Shown here: positions 34,926-44,871 of the stretch, in pieces | Layout of the letters: the number at the start of each line of letters is the position of its first letter | Numbering within the stretch: position 1 is the stretch's first letter | Assembly (NCBI GenBank): GCA_964236585.1 | Contig: CAXSFE010000002.1 | Coordinates: 1-64,000, forward strand | Direction: 5' to 3' | Source of the DNA: CAXSEF01 sp964236585 | GTDB lineage: Bacteria > Pseudomonadota > Alphaproteobacteria > Acetobacterales > Acetobacteraceae | Length of the DNA stretch: 64,000 nt | Program-made: the position numbers and the translations under genes | Notes under the pieces: generated by a model | What the model saw: only the letters and a program-made list of their open reading frames with translations | Database searches by the model: none | Told to the model about the DNA's origin: nothing

Positions 34926-36914
34926 ATGGCAGCAGAGCCGAAGGACGCGCCCATCGCAGGGCGCTTCGTGCCCGAACCCGACCGGTCCGCCGCCTTCCTG
35001 GGGCCGGAGCTGCGCGGCGTGGCTGCGCGCGAGCCCGGGCGGGAGTGGCCCGGCGGGCTGGTGGCGCTGCGCGTGCTGCCAGCCGCGCCACCGCGTGCCG
35101 GCGCCATCCTCGCGCTTGCGGAGGCGGCGATCCCGGGCGTGCTGCTGCCTCTCGCCCACGGGGTCGCGGCCGGCGCCGCCTGGGTGGTGTGCCCGTCGCC
35201 GCCGGGGCCGGCGCTGTCCGTCGCCGCCAGGGCGTGGAGCGAGCAGGCGTTGCTCGCCGACGTGCTGCGTCCGGTCGCCACGGCGCTGGACGCGCTGGCG
35301 CGGCTCGGCGTGACGCACCGCGCGGTCCGCCCCGACAACCTGTTCCGCGACGGCTCCGGCGAGGTGGTGCTGGGGCCGGCCTGGGCGGAGCCGCCCGCGA
35401 GCCTGCAGCCCGCGCTGTTCGAGCCGCCCGCCTCGCAGTGCTGCCTGAGGTCCGGGCGCGGCGATGGCGACATCGCCGACGACGTCTATGCGCTCGGCGT
35501 GGTGCTGCTGTGCCTGGCGCTGGGCCGTGCGCCGCTCGCCGGTCTGGACGACGCGGCGATCCTGCGCCGCAAGGTGGAGCTGGGCAGCTACGACGCGCTG
35601 GTCGGCCCGGGCGACGTCTCGCCCGCGCTCGCCGACCTGCTGCGCGCCATGCTGTCCGAGGATCCGCAGCTCCGGCCCGCGCCCGCCCTGCTCCGCGACC
35701 CGGCCGCCACGCGGGCACGGCGCCTGGTGCCGCGCACGCTGCGCCCCGCCGAGCGCGCGATCGCGGTGGGGCCGGTGCAGGCCTGGAGCGCGCGAGGCCT
35801 GGCGCTGGCGCTGTCGCAGCATCCCGGGCCGGCCACCGTCCTGCTGCGCGGCGGCGCGGCGACGACGTGGCTGCGGCGCTCGCTCGGGGACAACGTGGCG
35901 GCCACGCGGGTCGAGGCCGCGCTCGCAGGGCTCGACCGCACGCACGAGTCGGTCGGCGTCATGCGCGCGGTGGCCCTGCTCGATCCCCTGGCGCCGCTGT
36001 GCTGGCGCGGCCTGTCGCTGTGGCCGGACGGGATCGGGCCGGCGCTGGTGCAGGCGCGCCAGGACCCGCCGATGCTGGCGGCGCTGCAGGAGCTGGTGAC
36101 CTCGGAGGCGGTCCTGGGCTGGGCGCGCCTGCGTCCGCAGCGCAGCGACCCGGAGCGGCTGCGGGCGGAGACGCGCAGCCACCGGCTCCTGCTCGGCTCC
36201 GACGCGGGGGGTGGCGGGTTGCCGGGCGCCAGGGCGGCGCGCCTGGTCTACGAGCTGAACCCGCTGCTGGCCTGCGCGTCGCCGGTGCTGGGGCGGCAGG
36301 TGGTGGTCGGCCTGCCTGACCTGCTGCCCGCGCTCGAGTTCGTGGCACAGGAAGGGGCGGGGGCGACCGCCCAGGCCGGCAGCGCGGTGGCGCAGCGCGG
36401 CGGCACCGAGAAGCCGGCCGCCTCGCCGCTGCCGCTGGACGCGGAGATGCTGGCCTTCGTGGCGGCGCGCCATGGCCAGCGGCCCGACGATGCCGCCGTG
36501 TCGGGCGCCGCGATGCGCCAGGCGCAGCTGCTCGGCCTGCTGCAGCAGCGCCTGCGGTCGGGCCCTCTCCCCGCGCTGGCCGGCTGGCTGCTGCGCAGCG
36601 GGCTGTCGGACCTGTCGGCCTGGCGCAACCGCGACACGCGGGAACGCCTGGGCGCGCGGCTGTCGGAGCTGGCCGCGCAGGGGCTGCTGTCCGACATGGT
36701 GACGCTGCTCACCGACGACGCGGCACTCGGCCGCGACGAGGCCGGCGCCGACCTGGCCCGGGCGGAGGTGGCGCGCATCGACGCGCAGCTCGCCGGCCTC
36801 GCGGCGCGGCGCGGCGGCCGGCTGGAGATGGCGCGCCGGACCGGGCGCGACATCGTCGGCAGCGTCGGCCTGGTGCTCGCCGCGGGCTTCCTGATCCTGG
36901 CCGTGCTGTCGTGA
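34926..36914 (+). CDS. Membrane-tethered protein kinase-like protein (pseudokinase)
   Basis: A 662-residue protein. Its first 260 residues follow a Ser/Thr kinase fold: a VALRVL strand (Arg49 where VAIK has Lys), VLLPLAHGVAAGAAWVV as hinge, VTHRAVRPDNLF as catalytic loop, DDVYALGVVLLCLALG as the F helix and SPALADLLRAMLSEDPQLRP near the lobe end. The catalytic Asp of HRD is Ala133 and no DFG is visible, so phosphotransfer is unlikely. The middle 380 residues match nothing I know. A single C-terminal helix (IVGSVGLVLAAGFLILAVL) anchors it to the membrane with the rest in the cytoplasm. A small membrane-protein gene follows after 22 bases. Confidence 0.7.
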   Translation: MAAEPKDAPIAGRFVPEPDRSAAFLGPELRGVAAREPGREWPGGLVALRVLPAAPPRAGAILALAEAAIPGVLLPLAHGVAAGAAWVVCPSPPGPALSVAARAWSEQALLADVLRPVATALDALARLGVTHRAVRPDNLFRDGSGEVVLGPAWAEPPASLQPALFEPPASQCCLRSGRGDGDIADDVYALGVVLLCLALGRAPLAGLDDAAILRRKVELGSYDALVGPGDVSPALADLLRAMLSEDPQLRPAPALLRDPAATRARRLVPRTLRPAERAIAVGPVQAWSARGLALALSQHPGPATVLLRGGAATTWLRRSLGDNVAATRVEAALAGLDRTHESVGVMRAVALLDPLAPLCWRGLSLWPDGIGPALVQARQDPPMLAALQELVTSEAVLGWARLRPQRSDPERLRAETRSHRLLLGSDAGGGGLPGARAARLVYELNPLLACASPVLGRQVVVGLPDLLPALEFVAQEGAGATAQAGSAVAQRGGTEKPAASPLPLDAEMLAFVAARHGQRPDDAAVSGAAMRQAQLLGLLQQRLRSGPLPALAGWLLRSGLSDLSAWRNRDTRERLGARLSELAAQGLLSDMVTLLTDDAALGRDEAGADLARAEVARIDAQLAGLAARRGGRLEMARRTGRDIVGSVGLVLAAGFLILAVLS

Positions 36915-36936
36915 CGGCCGCACGGGCGAACAGGGC

Positions 36937-37404
36937 ATGAGCAGGCAGGCTGCGCGCGGCGTGCAAGGCGATCCCGGGCGGCGCGCCGGGTCGCTGCGCT
37001 GGGTCCAGGGCATGGGATGCGGGCTGCTGCTGGCGGTCTCGCCCGCGTCGCTGCTGCTGCTGGCCGGCCTCATGGCGCCGCTTGCGCCCGCGCTGCTCAG
37101 CGACAGCACGGCGGGCCGCCCCGTCGCCCGCTCCGTCGCGCTGTTCGGGGCCGCGCTGTCGATCGGCCCGGTCATGCGGCTGTGGCATGCCGGCGGCGGC
37201 ATGGCGGACGCGCTTGCGTTGCTGGGCGATGTCGGGGTGCTGGGTACGGCCTGGGCGGCCTGCGCTGTGGGCTGGCTGCTGGCGGAGCTTGCACCCGTGC
37301 TGGTCAGGGTTGCCCTGGACAAGAACGACCATGTCCAGGAGGCGGCGCTGCTGGCCGCGCGCAGGCGCCTCGAGGAGCGTTGGGGCGTGGCGCCGCGCGG
37401 GTGA
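36937..37404 (+). CDS. Hypothetical membrane protein, 155 aa
   Basis: No family is recognised. Two to four hydrophobic helices are seen: GCGLLLAVSPASLLLLAGLMAPL, a SVALFGAALSIGPVMRLW segment, and GVLGTAWAACAVGWLLAEL. A charged cytoplasmic tail follows (LDKNDHVQEAALLAARRRLEERW). It lies 22 bases after the tail-anchored pseudokinase gene in the same direction, so the two are probably co-transcribed and may form a complex (inference). Confidence 0.65.
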   Translation: MSRQAARGVQGDPGRRAGSLRWVQGMGCGLLLAVSPASLLLLAGLMAPLAPALLSDSTAGRPVARSVALFGAALSIGPVMRLWHAGGGMADALALLGDVGVLGTAWAACAVGWLLAELAPVLVRVALDKNDHVQEAALLAARRRLEERWGVAPRG

Positions 37405-37424
37405 GGGCCGATGGTGTGTCGCAG

Positions 37425-37550
37425 GCAAGGTTGAGGCTCTGCCTCAAACTCCGCCAGAGGCGAGCCGCCCCTGGACCTGCTTGACTTAGGAAGGCCGGTC
37501 CAGGGAGGCTCCCCCTGGCGGGTCCAGGGCAGAGCCCTGGCCTTGCTTCC
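37425..37550. repeat. Palindromic intergenic repeat, copy R14
   Basis: Full copy in the convergent gap between the membrane protein gene (+) and mtnA (-). Stems: TTGAGGCTCTGCCTCAA, CAGAGGCGAGCCGCCCCTG (imperfect), core TTGACTTAGG, CAGGGAGGCTCCCCCTG and CAGGGCAGAGCCCTG. It ends two bases before the mtnA stop codon. Confidence 0.88.
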
Positions 37551-37552
37551 TG

Positions 37553-38644
<1,092 letters not shown>

Positions 38645-38721
38645 GGCTGGCGGACTCTCGTGGCAGGGAGGGACATGGGCCGTGCCATACCAGCGGCCCT
38701 CGTGTCGAGCCACAGGCAGAA

Positions 38722-38846
38722 GCAAGGCCGGGCTCTGCCCAGACCCGCCAGGAGCGAAGCCGCCCCTGGACCCGGCTTTACTTAAGCAATGGATTCCAAA
38801 GGCTCCGCTTTTGGCGGGGTCCAGGGGCAGAGCCCCTGGCCTTCCT
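38722..38846. repeat. Palindromic intergenic repeat, copy R15
   Basis: Full copy between mtnA and the UPF0262 gene (both -). Stems: CGGGCTCTGCCC, the imperfect AGGAGCGAAGCCGCCCCTG, core TTTACTTAAG, CCAAAGGCTCCGCTTTTGG and CAGGGGCAGAGCCCCTG. It closely matches R13. Confidence 0.9.
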
Positions 38847-38862
38847 TGGCTGGTCGCCGGTG

Positions 38863-39357
38863 TCAGATCCGCTGGTGCAGCACGCAGACCAGGGTGAACA
38901 GGCGGCGCGCGGTCTCGAAGTCGATGGCGATCTTGCGGTCGAGCCGCTGCACGAGCAGCTCGGCGCCCTCGTTGTGCAGGCTGCGGCGTCCCATGTCGAT
39001 GGCCTCCATGCGCGCCTCGCGGCCTTCCTCGACCGCCTTGACGTGGCTGTCGACCAGAAGCTGGTAGTCCTTGATCAGGCGGCGGAACGGGCCGAGCGCC
39101 AGCAGCGTGGCCATCAGCTTGCGGCCCGACTCGTCGCGCACGTCGAGCACTAGGCGGCCCTCCTGGACCGACAGGTGCAGGGCGAACGGCCCGACCTGGC
39201 CCGACGGGGAGAACAGGTTGCCCGCCGAGAGGTCGGCCACCGCCTGCGCGCGGTCGGCCTCCTGCAACGGCGACAGCCGGCCGAGCACCTCGCCTTCGAG
39301 GACGACCCGGGACAGCTTCTGGGTGTCGGTCGGCAGCGGCAGCACCGCCTCAGGCAT
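38863..39357 (-). CDS. UPF0262 family protein
   Basis: A 164-residue member of UPF0262, a family restricted to alphaproteobacteria with no known function. Conserved parts are VQEGRLVLDVRDESGRKL, LGPFRRLIKDYQLLVDSHVKAV, EAIDMGRRSLHNEGAELL and TARRLFTLVCVLH at the very end. It is soluble with no signal. The start overlaps the end of the DUF983 gene by eight bases, so the two genes form one transcription unit read from right to left. Confidence 0.9.
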   Translation of the reverse strand: MPEAVLPLPTDTQKLSRVVLEGEVLGRLSPLQEADRAQAVADLSAGNLFSPSGQVGPFALHLSVQEGRLVLDVRDESGRKLMATLLALGPFRRLIKDYQLLVDSHVKAVEEGREARMEAIDMGRRSLHNEGAELLVQRLDRKIAIDFETARRLFTLVCVLHQRI

Positions 39358-39859
39358 GAGGCCTGCCGGACAGTGCCGTGGCGTCGTGCGCGTTGCCGTG
39401 CCGGGTCGCGAGAAGGTTGCCGCCCGGGCGGGCCGCGTCGGTGTCGTCACGCAGGAGGCCGAGGCGCAGCATCAGCCCCACGGTCGCGCCCTTGACCGGC
39501 CGCATCAGCGCGAGCGTCAGCACCAGGGTGAACGGCAGGAAGGTCGCGGCATACAGCCAGAGCGGCGGGGCCCAGAGCTGCTCAACCAGCACCAGCAGGC
39601 CGATCACCACGTGGGCCACGATGACGATCGTGAAGTACGGCGGCGCGTCGTCCGCGGGAACCTCGCCGAGCGGGGCGTGGCAGTGCGGGCAGGCCGGCGC
39701 GATCCGCAGGAAACCGGCAAACAGCCGCGACTCACCGCAGGCCGGGCAGCGCCCCACGGCGCCACGGCCCATCGCGACCAGGACCGGCGGCTGCGGCCAT
39801 GCGGTCGGCGCCGGGGCGCGGTCGGCTTCCCAGCGGACCGGGGGCATCATGTCTGGCAT
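39350..39859 (-). CDS. DUF983 family membrane protein
   Basis: A 169-residue protein with a zinc-ribbon-like pair of CxxC motifs (RCPACGESRLF and APACPHCHAPL) followed by two membrane helices (YFTIVIVAHVVIGLLVLVEQL and LYAATFLPFTLVLTLALM). This is the DUF983 arrangement, common in alphaproteobacteria beside UPF0262 or cytochrome oxidase genes. AGGAG precedes the ATG at 39859. Function unknown. Confidence 0.88.
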   Translation of the reverse strand: MPDMMPPVRWEADRAPAPTAWPQPPVLVAMGRGAVGRCPACGESRLFAGFLRIAPACPHCHAPLGEVPADDAPPYFTIVIVAHVVIGLLVLVEQLWAPPLWLYAATFLPFTLVLTLALMRPVKGATVGLMLRLGLLRDDTDAARPGGNLLATRHGNAHDATALSGRPHA

Positions 39860-40085
39860 CTTGCTGCTCTCCTGCCGGCTGTCACGATGCTGCGTGGCAA
39901 GCCCGGCGCGTCCTGCGCGTCGTGGCCGGTCCGGCACGTTCCCCATCTGGGGTGTCCGGACGCCGATGTCACGCACTTGTCGTCCAGGCCGTGACCCGCC
40001 AGACCGGGCGCCCCGGACCAGGCAGGGCGGGCGGGCCGCGGCGCTGGCGGGCAGGCCGTGGCGTTGCGGCGGGAGGAGAGGCGGC

Positions 40086-41015
40086 ATGCGGATCGCGCGG
40101 ACCCTGGCGGAGCTTGCCGCGGCGAGGGCCGAGCTTGTCGGGCCGGTCGGGCTGGTGCCGACGATGGGCGCGCTGCACGAGGGCCATCTGGCGCTGCTGG
40201 CGGCGGCGCGGCAGGACTGCCGCTCGGTCGTGGCCTCGATCTTCGTCAACCCGCTGCAGTTCGCGGCGACCGAGGACCTGTCCCGCTACCCGCGCGACGA
40301 GGCGGGCGACCTCGAGGCGCTGCGCGGCGCCGGCTGCGCGCTGGCGTGGCTGCCGGACGTGGCGGCGATGTATCCACCGGGCGACGCGACCGAGATCGTG
40401 CCGGGCGGCCCTGCGCTTGGCTGGGAGGGCACGCAGCGGCCGGGGCATTTCCGGGGCGTGGCCACCGTCGTCGCCAAGCTGCTCGGCCAGGTCATGCCGC
40501 GGCGCGCGTATTTCGGGGAGAAGGACTGGCAGCAGCTGCGGGTGGTGCATCGCATGGTGGCCGACCTGCACCTGCCGGTCGAGGTGATCGGCGTGGCGAC
40601 GCGGCGTGATCCCGACGGGCTGGCGCTGTCGTCGCGCAACCGGTTCCTGTCCGGGGCTGAGCGGGCAGTCGCGCCGCTGCTGCCGGCGACGCTGCGACAG
40701 GCCGCCGCGGACATCGCGGCACTTTCGCGTGAACGGCCGGTGCGCGGCGCCGCACGAACCGGGCCGGACCCGGGCGGCCCGGCGCCGCTGTCGCCCGCCG
40801 GGCAGGCCGGTCGTGTCGGGTCGGTGCTGCACCAGGCGAGGCAGGCGCTGGAAGGGGCGGGCTTCGCGGTGGAATACCTGGCGCTGGTCGAGCCGGACAG
40901 CCTGCACGAGGTTCGCGACGTCGTGGCGGCGTCGGCACCCGGACCGAGGCTGATCGTCGCGGCGCGGCTGGGCACGGTGCGGCTGCTCGACAACGTCGGC
41001 CTGCCGGCCGGCTGA
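40086..41015 (+). CDS. panC: Pantothenate synthetase with a family-atypical insert
   Basis: PanC joins pantoate and beta-alanine with ATP to make pantothenate. The 309-residue protein has LVPTMGALHEGHLALL (the ATP HIGH-like site), VASIFVNPLQFAATEDLSRYPR, RPGHFRGVATVVAKLLG, YFGEKDWQQLRVV and RDPDGLALSSRNRFL. Family members are usually near 280 residues. The extra length is a Gly/Pro/Arg-rich insert of about 29 residues near position 220 (RPVRGAARTGPDPGGPAPLS in part), in the flexible C-terminal domain. The insert DNA contains an inverted repeat and may be repeat-derived. Confidence 0.95.
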   Translation: MRIARTLAELAAARAELVGPVGLVPTMGALHEGHLALLAAARQDCRSVVASIFVNPLQFAATEDLSRYPRDEAGDLEALRGAGCALAWLPDVAAMYPPGDATEIVPGGPALGWEGTQRPGHFRGVATVVAKLLGQVMPRRAYFGEKDWQQLRVVHRMVADLHLPVEVIGVATRRDPDGLALSSRNRFLSGAERAVAPLLPATLRQAAADIAALSRERPVRGAARTGPDPGGPAPLSPAGQAGRVGSVLHQARQALEGAGFAVEYLALVEPDSLHEVRDVVAASAPGPRLIVAARLGTVRLLDNVGLPAG

Positions 41016-41037
41016 CGCCTTGGCGGGGCGGCAGCCT

Positions 41038-42057
41038 TCAGCGGGGGCGCGGCTCCGCCGCTGCGGCCAGGGCGGCGAGGAAGCGGGCGGCCTGCGCCGG
41101 CCATGCCGGCAGGTCCTGTCCGCTCGCCCAGGCCGCCTCGGCCATGCGATGGCGGAGCGCGCCGTCGCAGATCATGCGGCGCAGGCACCGGGACAGGCCG
41201 ACGTCGTCCTCCGTCGGGCATGACGCGGCCGCCTCCTCGGGCAGCGCGGTGCAGCCGGTCACGGCCACAGGGATGCCGCGGCGCAGCGCCTCGGCGATGG
41301 CGATCCCGGTGGTCTCCCGGCGCGATGCCAGCGCGAACAGGTCGGCACAGGCCCAGAGCTGCTCCAGCTCCTCGCCCGCCGGGCGCTCCAGCAGCCGCAC
41401 CCGGTCCGCGATGCCGAGCGTGGCCGCGAGTGCGCCGAGCCCGGCGGTCCAGGCCGCCTCGCCGTGGCTGTCACCGGCGATGGTCAGGCGCCAGTCCAGG
41501 TCGGGCAGGCGGGCCAGGGCGCGCAGCAGCACGTCGTGGCCCTTGCGCGGCGCCAGGCGGCCGACCGACAGCAGGTGGCACGACCCGTCACCGGACCCCG
41601 TGCTGCGCGCGAACCGGGCCAGCCCGGGCTCCACCACGTGCAGGCGCGCCGCGGCCACGCCGAACTCGGCGACCAGCCGCGCGCCCACCCCTTCGCTGGT
41701 CGCCACCACGCGGGCGAGATGCGGCAGCACGCGGCGCTCGGCGGCGCGGATCCGGTCGCGTCGGGCGGGATCGGCGAGCGCCGTCGGATGGTGGACGAGC
41801 GCTGCGGCCCGGTTGTCCAGCCAGGCCGGCTCGTCGGCGCCGGCGTCGAACCAGGGCAGCACCATGCCGTCGATCACCGCCGTCGCTCCACCCGGCAGAG
41901 CGGCCCAGCCCTCGTGCGCCGCGATCTCGTCGGCGACCACGACCGTGGCGACACGGCAGCCAAGCTCGCGCAACGCCGCGGTGAGGTGCCGGTTGTAGGC
42001 GCTGCCGCCGCCGGCGGTGTCGGGGGAGGGCGGGACGAAGAACACCAGCTCGATCAT
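41038..42057 (-). CDS. Glycosyltransferase family 4 protein
   Basis: A 339-residue GT-B glycosyltransferase. The N-terminus, ELVFFVPPSPDTAGGGSAYN, has the acceptor-domain Gly-rich loop. The donor domain shows HLLSVGRLAPRKGHDVLLRAL, WRLTIAGDSHGE and SRRETTGIAIAEALRRGIPVAV, the EX7E-like nucleotide-sugar site. Sugar and acceptor are unknown. GTG 42060 directly before the ATG is an alternative start. It is convergent with panC and isolated. The 250 bases above it (42058-42309) hold only a GC-rich fragment possibly related to the repeat family. Confidence 0.85.
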   Translation of the reverse strand: MIELVFFVPPSPDTAGGGSAYNRHLTAALRELGCRVATVVVADEIAAHEGWAALPGGATAVIDGMVLPWFDAGADEPAWLDNRAAALVHHPTALADPARRDRIRAAERRVLPHLARVVATSEGVGARLVAEFGVAAARLHVVEPGLARFARSTGSGDGSCHLLSVGRLAPRKGHDVLLRALARLPDLDWRLTIAGDSHGEAAWTAGLGALAATLGIADRVRLLERPAGEELEQLWACADLFALASRRETTGIAIAEALRRGIPVAVTGCTALPEEAAASCPTEDDVGLSRCLRRMICDGALRHRMAEAAWASGQDLPAWPAQAARFLAALAAAAEPRPR

Positions 42058-42309
42058 CACATCCGACGTAACACCGCGATGGGCACAGGCAAACCCTGAG
42101 CCGTGGACGCGCTGCCTCGGGGCGGCTCTGCCGGGCGGACGTGGCGCGAGGCAGCAGGGCTGGCGGCTCCGCCTTCGGCCTCCGCCAAGAACTTGCCGCT
42201 GGGCATCACGCCCTGAGGGTTGGTTGCCGAGGGCCTGTGCGTCCGGCGGGTCCGGCCGTGTCTGCTCTCACGAGCTCATCGGCACCTGCGACAGCCACGG
42301 CGCCACGGA

Positions 42310-42708
42310 TCAGGCGCGCGAGACCATGGCGTAGGCGTTCGGACGCGACACCGGGGATGGCCGACCCGGCCGCCCGTATCCGGGCGTCTCGGCGCGGACC
42401 TGCTGGCGGGCGGCGTCGGCGACGATGCCGATCACGCGCGCCTGCACGTCCATGGCCTGTTCCAGCAGCGCGATGTTGCGGCCGGCGAGTGCCTGCAGCT
42501 CCAGGCCGATGGTCCGGGCCTCCTCGCGTGCAGGGTCGTCGAGCAGCGGGATCGTGCCTGCGCGGGCCCGGTCGAACGCCGCGATCCGGCGCTGCTTGTC
42601 GTCGAGGAGCGTGATGGCGCCGGCGTGGTCGTGCGCGGCCAGCGCGGCGTTCTCGGCCAGCAGCACCTCGCCGAGCGCGCGCGCCGCCAGGATCAGCTCG
42701 TTGGTCAT
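42310..42708 (-). CDS. FlgN-like flagellar chaperone
   Basis: A 132-residue, all-helical, soluble protein in the position where flgN normally follows flgI and flgJ. FlgN guards hook-filament junction proteins before export. The sequence (ELILAARALGEVLLAENAAL, LLDDKQRRIAAFDRA, and AGRNIALLEQAMDVQARVI) fits the weakly conserved FlgN pattern. Its start overlaps the flgJ stop as ATGA. The call depends on context as much as on sequence. Confidence 0.65.
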   Translation of the reverse strand: MTNELILAARALGEVLLAENAALAAHDHAGAITLLDDKQRRIAAFDRARAGTIPLLDDPAREEARTIGLELQALAGRNIALLEQAMDVQARVIGIVADAARQQVRAETPGYGRPGRPSPVSRPNAYAMVSRA

Positions 42709-43004
42709 CGCCTGCGTCCCCCGGCGGCTTCCTGCAGCCGCAGCATCTGCTGGTACACCGGCTGTGCCAGCCCGAGGCCGCCAGCAGACGCGATCTTCTT
42801 TGCCATTTCGCTAACGAGCATCGGGCGCCAGGTGGATTCGCCCTCGCCGCCGCCGAAGATGCTTTTGGAATTGTCAGCGGTGCCGAAGATCGGCGCGAGC
42901 ATCTCGTTGAGCGCCATCGCCTCGAACTTCTGCGCCTCGGCCCAGGTCTTCTGCTGCTGCTCCGGGCTGACCGTGGTGGCCGGCGGCGGGATCACCATGC
43001 TCAT
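42705..43004 (-). CDS. flgJ: Flagellar rod-binding protein, FlgJ N-terminal type
   Basis: At 99 residues this is the rod-cap half of FlgJ only, without the muramidase domain, as is usual in alphaproteobacteria. It guides rod assembly in the periplasm. The signature AQKFEAMALNEMLAPIFG and WRPMLVSEMAKKIASAGGLGLA are clear. It overlaps flgI upstream by one base (TGATG) and the flgN-like gene downstream by four. Confidence 0.88.
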   Translation of the reverse strand: MSMVIPPPATTVSPEQQQKTWAEAQKFEAMALNEMLAPIFGTADNSKSIFGGGEGESTWRPMLVSEMAKKIASAGGLGLAQPVYQQMLRLQEAAGGRRR

Positions 43005-44128
43005 CAGCGCACCTGGAGGTCGGCCTGCAGCGCGCCCGCGGCCTTGATGGATTGCAGGATGCTGATCAGGTCGCGCGGCCCGATCCCCATGGCGTTCAGG
43101 CTGCCGACCAGGTCGCGCAGCGTCGGCTGGGAGGGCAGGATGCCGAGCTTGTGGTCGTTGCCGGTGTCGACCGAGACGCTGGTGCGCGGCACCACCGTGG
43201 TCCGCCCGTTGGAGAACGCCGCGGGCTGGCTGACCTGGGGCGCCTCGCTGACGCGGATCGTCAGGTTGCCCTGCGCGATCGCCACCGTGGAGATGCGCAC
43301 GTTGGCGCCCATGACGATGGTGCCGCTGGTCTCGTCGATCACCACCACGGCGGCGTTGTCGGGGGTGACGGTGAGTTCCTCGATGCGCGCCAGGCTGGAG
43401 ACGACGTCGCGCCCGCCCAGCGCCAGCTCCACCGTGTGCGGGTCCGAGGCGCGGGCCTGGAAGCCCGCGCGCGTGACCGCGTCGGCCATGCGCATCGCGG
43501 TGGTGAGGTCGGGGTTGCGCAAGCCGAGCCGGAGCGTGCGGCCGGCGCCCAGCTCGAACGGGATCTCCTTCTCCACGGTGGCGCCGTTGGCGACGTGGGC
43601 GGAGGTCGGCACGTTGCGGGTCACCGAGGCGGCGGCGCCGCGGGCGGAGAACGCGCTGGTGACGAGCGCGCCCTGCGCCACGGCGTAGACGTCGCCGTCG
43701 GCGGCCAGCATCGGCGTGACCAGGAGCTGGCCGCCGAGCAGGCTGGAGGCGTCGCCGATCGCGGAGACGGTGATGTCGACACGCCCGCCGGAGCGCGCGA
43801 AGGCCGGCAGCTCGGCGGTGACCATCACCGCGGCGACGTTCCTGGTCTGCAGCTTGGCCTGCTGGTCGCGGGTGTTGACGCCGAGGCGCTCGAGCATGCC
43901 GATCAGGGACTCCCGGGTGAACACCGCGTTGTCGAGCCGGTCGCCGGTGCCGTTGAGCCCGACGACCAGTCCGTAGCCGACCAGCTGGTTGGCGCGCACG
44001 CCCTCCACGTCGGCGATGTCCTTGATGCGGACCTGCGCCGAGGCGGGCCCCGGGGCGGCGACGGCGAGCAGCACGGAAGCCAGCAGCACCAGGAGTCGCA
44101 CGGCAGTCCTTTCCGGGACGTAAATCAT
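43004..44128 (-). CDS. flgI: Flagellar P-ring protein
   Basis: FlgI forms the ring around the rod in the peptidoglycan layer. The 374-residue protein is of normal size. A cleavable signal peptide (RLLVLLASVLLAVAAPGPASA) comes first, then RIKDIADVEGVRANQLVGYG, the family's hallmark, followed by GLNGTGD, VMVTAELPAFARSGGRVDIT and GDASSLLGGQLLVTPM; the C-terminal end is LKAAGALQADLQ-like. It is divergent from fliX and heads the operon flgI-flgJ-flgN. Confidence 0.96.
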   Translation of the reverse strand: MIYVPERTAVRLLVLLASVLLAVAAPGPASAQVRIKDIADVEGVRANQLVGYGLVVGLNGTGDRLDNAVFTRESLIGMLERLGVNTRDQQAKLQTRNVAAVMVTAELPAFARSGGRVDITVSAIGDASSLLGGQLLVTPMLAADGDVYAVAQGALVTSAFSARGAAASVTRNVPTSAHVANGATVEKEIPFELGAGRTLRLGLRNPDLTTAMRMADAVTRAGFQARASDPHTVELALGGRDVVSSLARIEELTVTPDNAAVVVIDETSGTIVMGANVRISTVAIAQGNLTIRVSEAPQVSQPAAFSNGRTTVVPRTSVSVDTGNDHKLGILPSQPTLRDLVGSLNAMGIGPRDLISILQSIKAAGALQADLQVR

Positions 44129-44299
44129 TTGCGCCCATCCTGGGCAGGTGGCGCCGGGCGTCGGCGGCCGGCGCGACGGGCGCGGGGTGCAGCGCAACAC
44201 CCGTGCCAGGCAGGAAGGCCGGATTTCCGGACCTGCCTGCAGGCGGCGGCCCGGCACTTCCTGCCGGCCGGCAGGACGGGCAGGGCGAAAGGAGCCAGG

Positions 44300-44770
44300 A
44301 TGCAGATCGGGTCCGCAGCGGCGATCCGCGCGACAGAGCCGGCCAGGACGGGCGACGCAGCCGGACCTGGCACGTCGTTCCGGATGCCTGCCGAGACCGC
44401 GGGCGCGGGTGGCGCCGCGGCCGCCACGTCGCCGGCGCGTGGGCTGGACGCGTTGCTGGCGCTGCAGGAGACGGCGGTCGCGGCGCAGGATCCCGCGACG
44501 CGCGACCGCGAGGCGAGGCGGCATGGCCGCGACCTGCTGGAGGCGCTGGCCGCGCTGCAGAAGGCGCTGCTCGCCGGCGAGGACGGGGCCGAGGCCGGCG
44601 CCGAGAGGCTGGGTCGCCTGGTCGCGCTGCTGCGGTCGATGCCGGCGGCGGCGGATCCCGGGCTGGACGGGGTGCTGCGCTCGGTCGGGCTGCGCGCGCG
44701 GCTGGAGCTGGCGCGTCGCGGGCTGCCCGATGTCAGGCCCGGGTGTGGCGTGGCCGACGCAATCCGGTGA
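44300..44770 (+). CDS. fliX: Flagellar assembly regulator FliX
   Basis: FliX is an alphaproteobacterial class II flagellar protein that links basal-body assembly to FlbD-dependent, sigma-54 gene expression and to cell-cycle progression. The 156-residue sequence has the family layout: a variable Ala/Gly-rich N-terminus, then LDALLALQETA, RRHGRDLLEALAALQKALLAG and VLRSVGLRARLELARRG. AAGGAG lies at the right distance from ATG 44300. It is divergent from flgI, a common linkage. Confidence 0.9.
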   Translation: MQIGSAAAIRATEPARTGDAAGPGTSFRMPAETAGAGGAAAATSPARGLDALLALQETAVAAQDPATRDREARRHGRDLLEALAALQKALLAGEDGAEAGAERLGRLVALLRSMPAAADPGLDGVLRSVGLRARLELARRGLPDVRPGCGVADAIR

Positions 44771-44871
44771 CACTGTCGGGACAGGACGCGGTAGTTCTTG
44801 GCTCATCCGGGCTGCGTGGCTATAAGGCCGTCGTTTCGGCAAGACCACGCCAGTGAGGGACCCGTCCGCGC

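Noticed and set aside
44129..44299. Sigma-54 promoter (GG-N10-GC) between flgI and fliX
   Set aside because: The best candidate has GG and GC eight bases apart, not ten.
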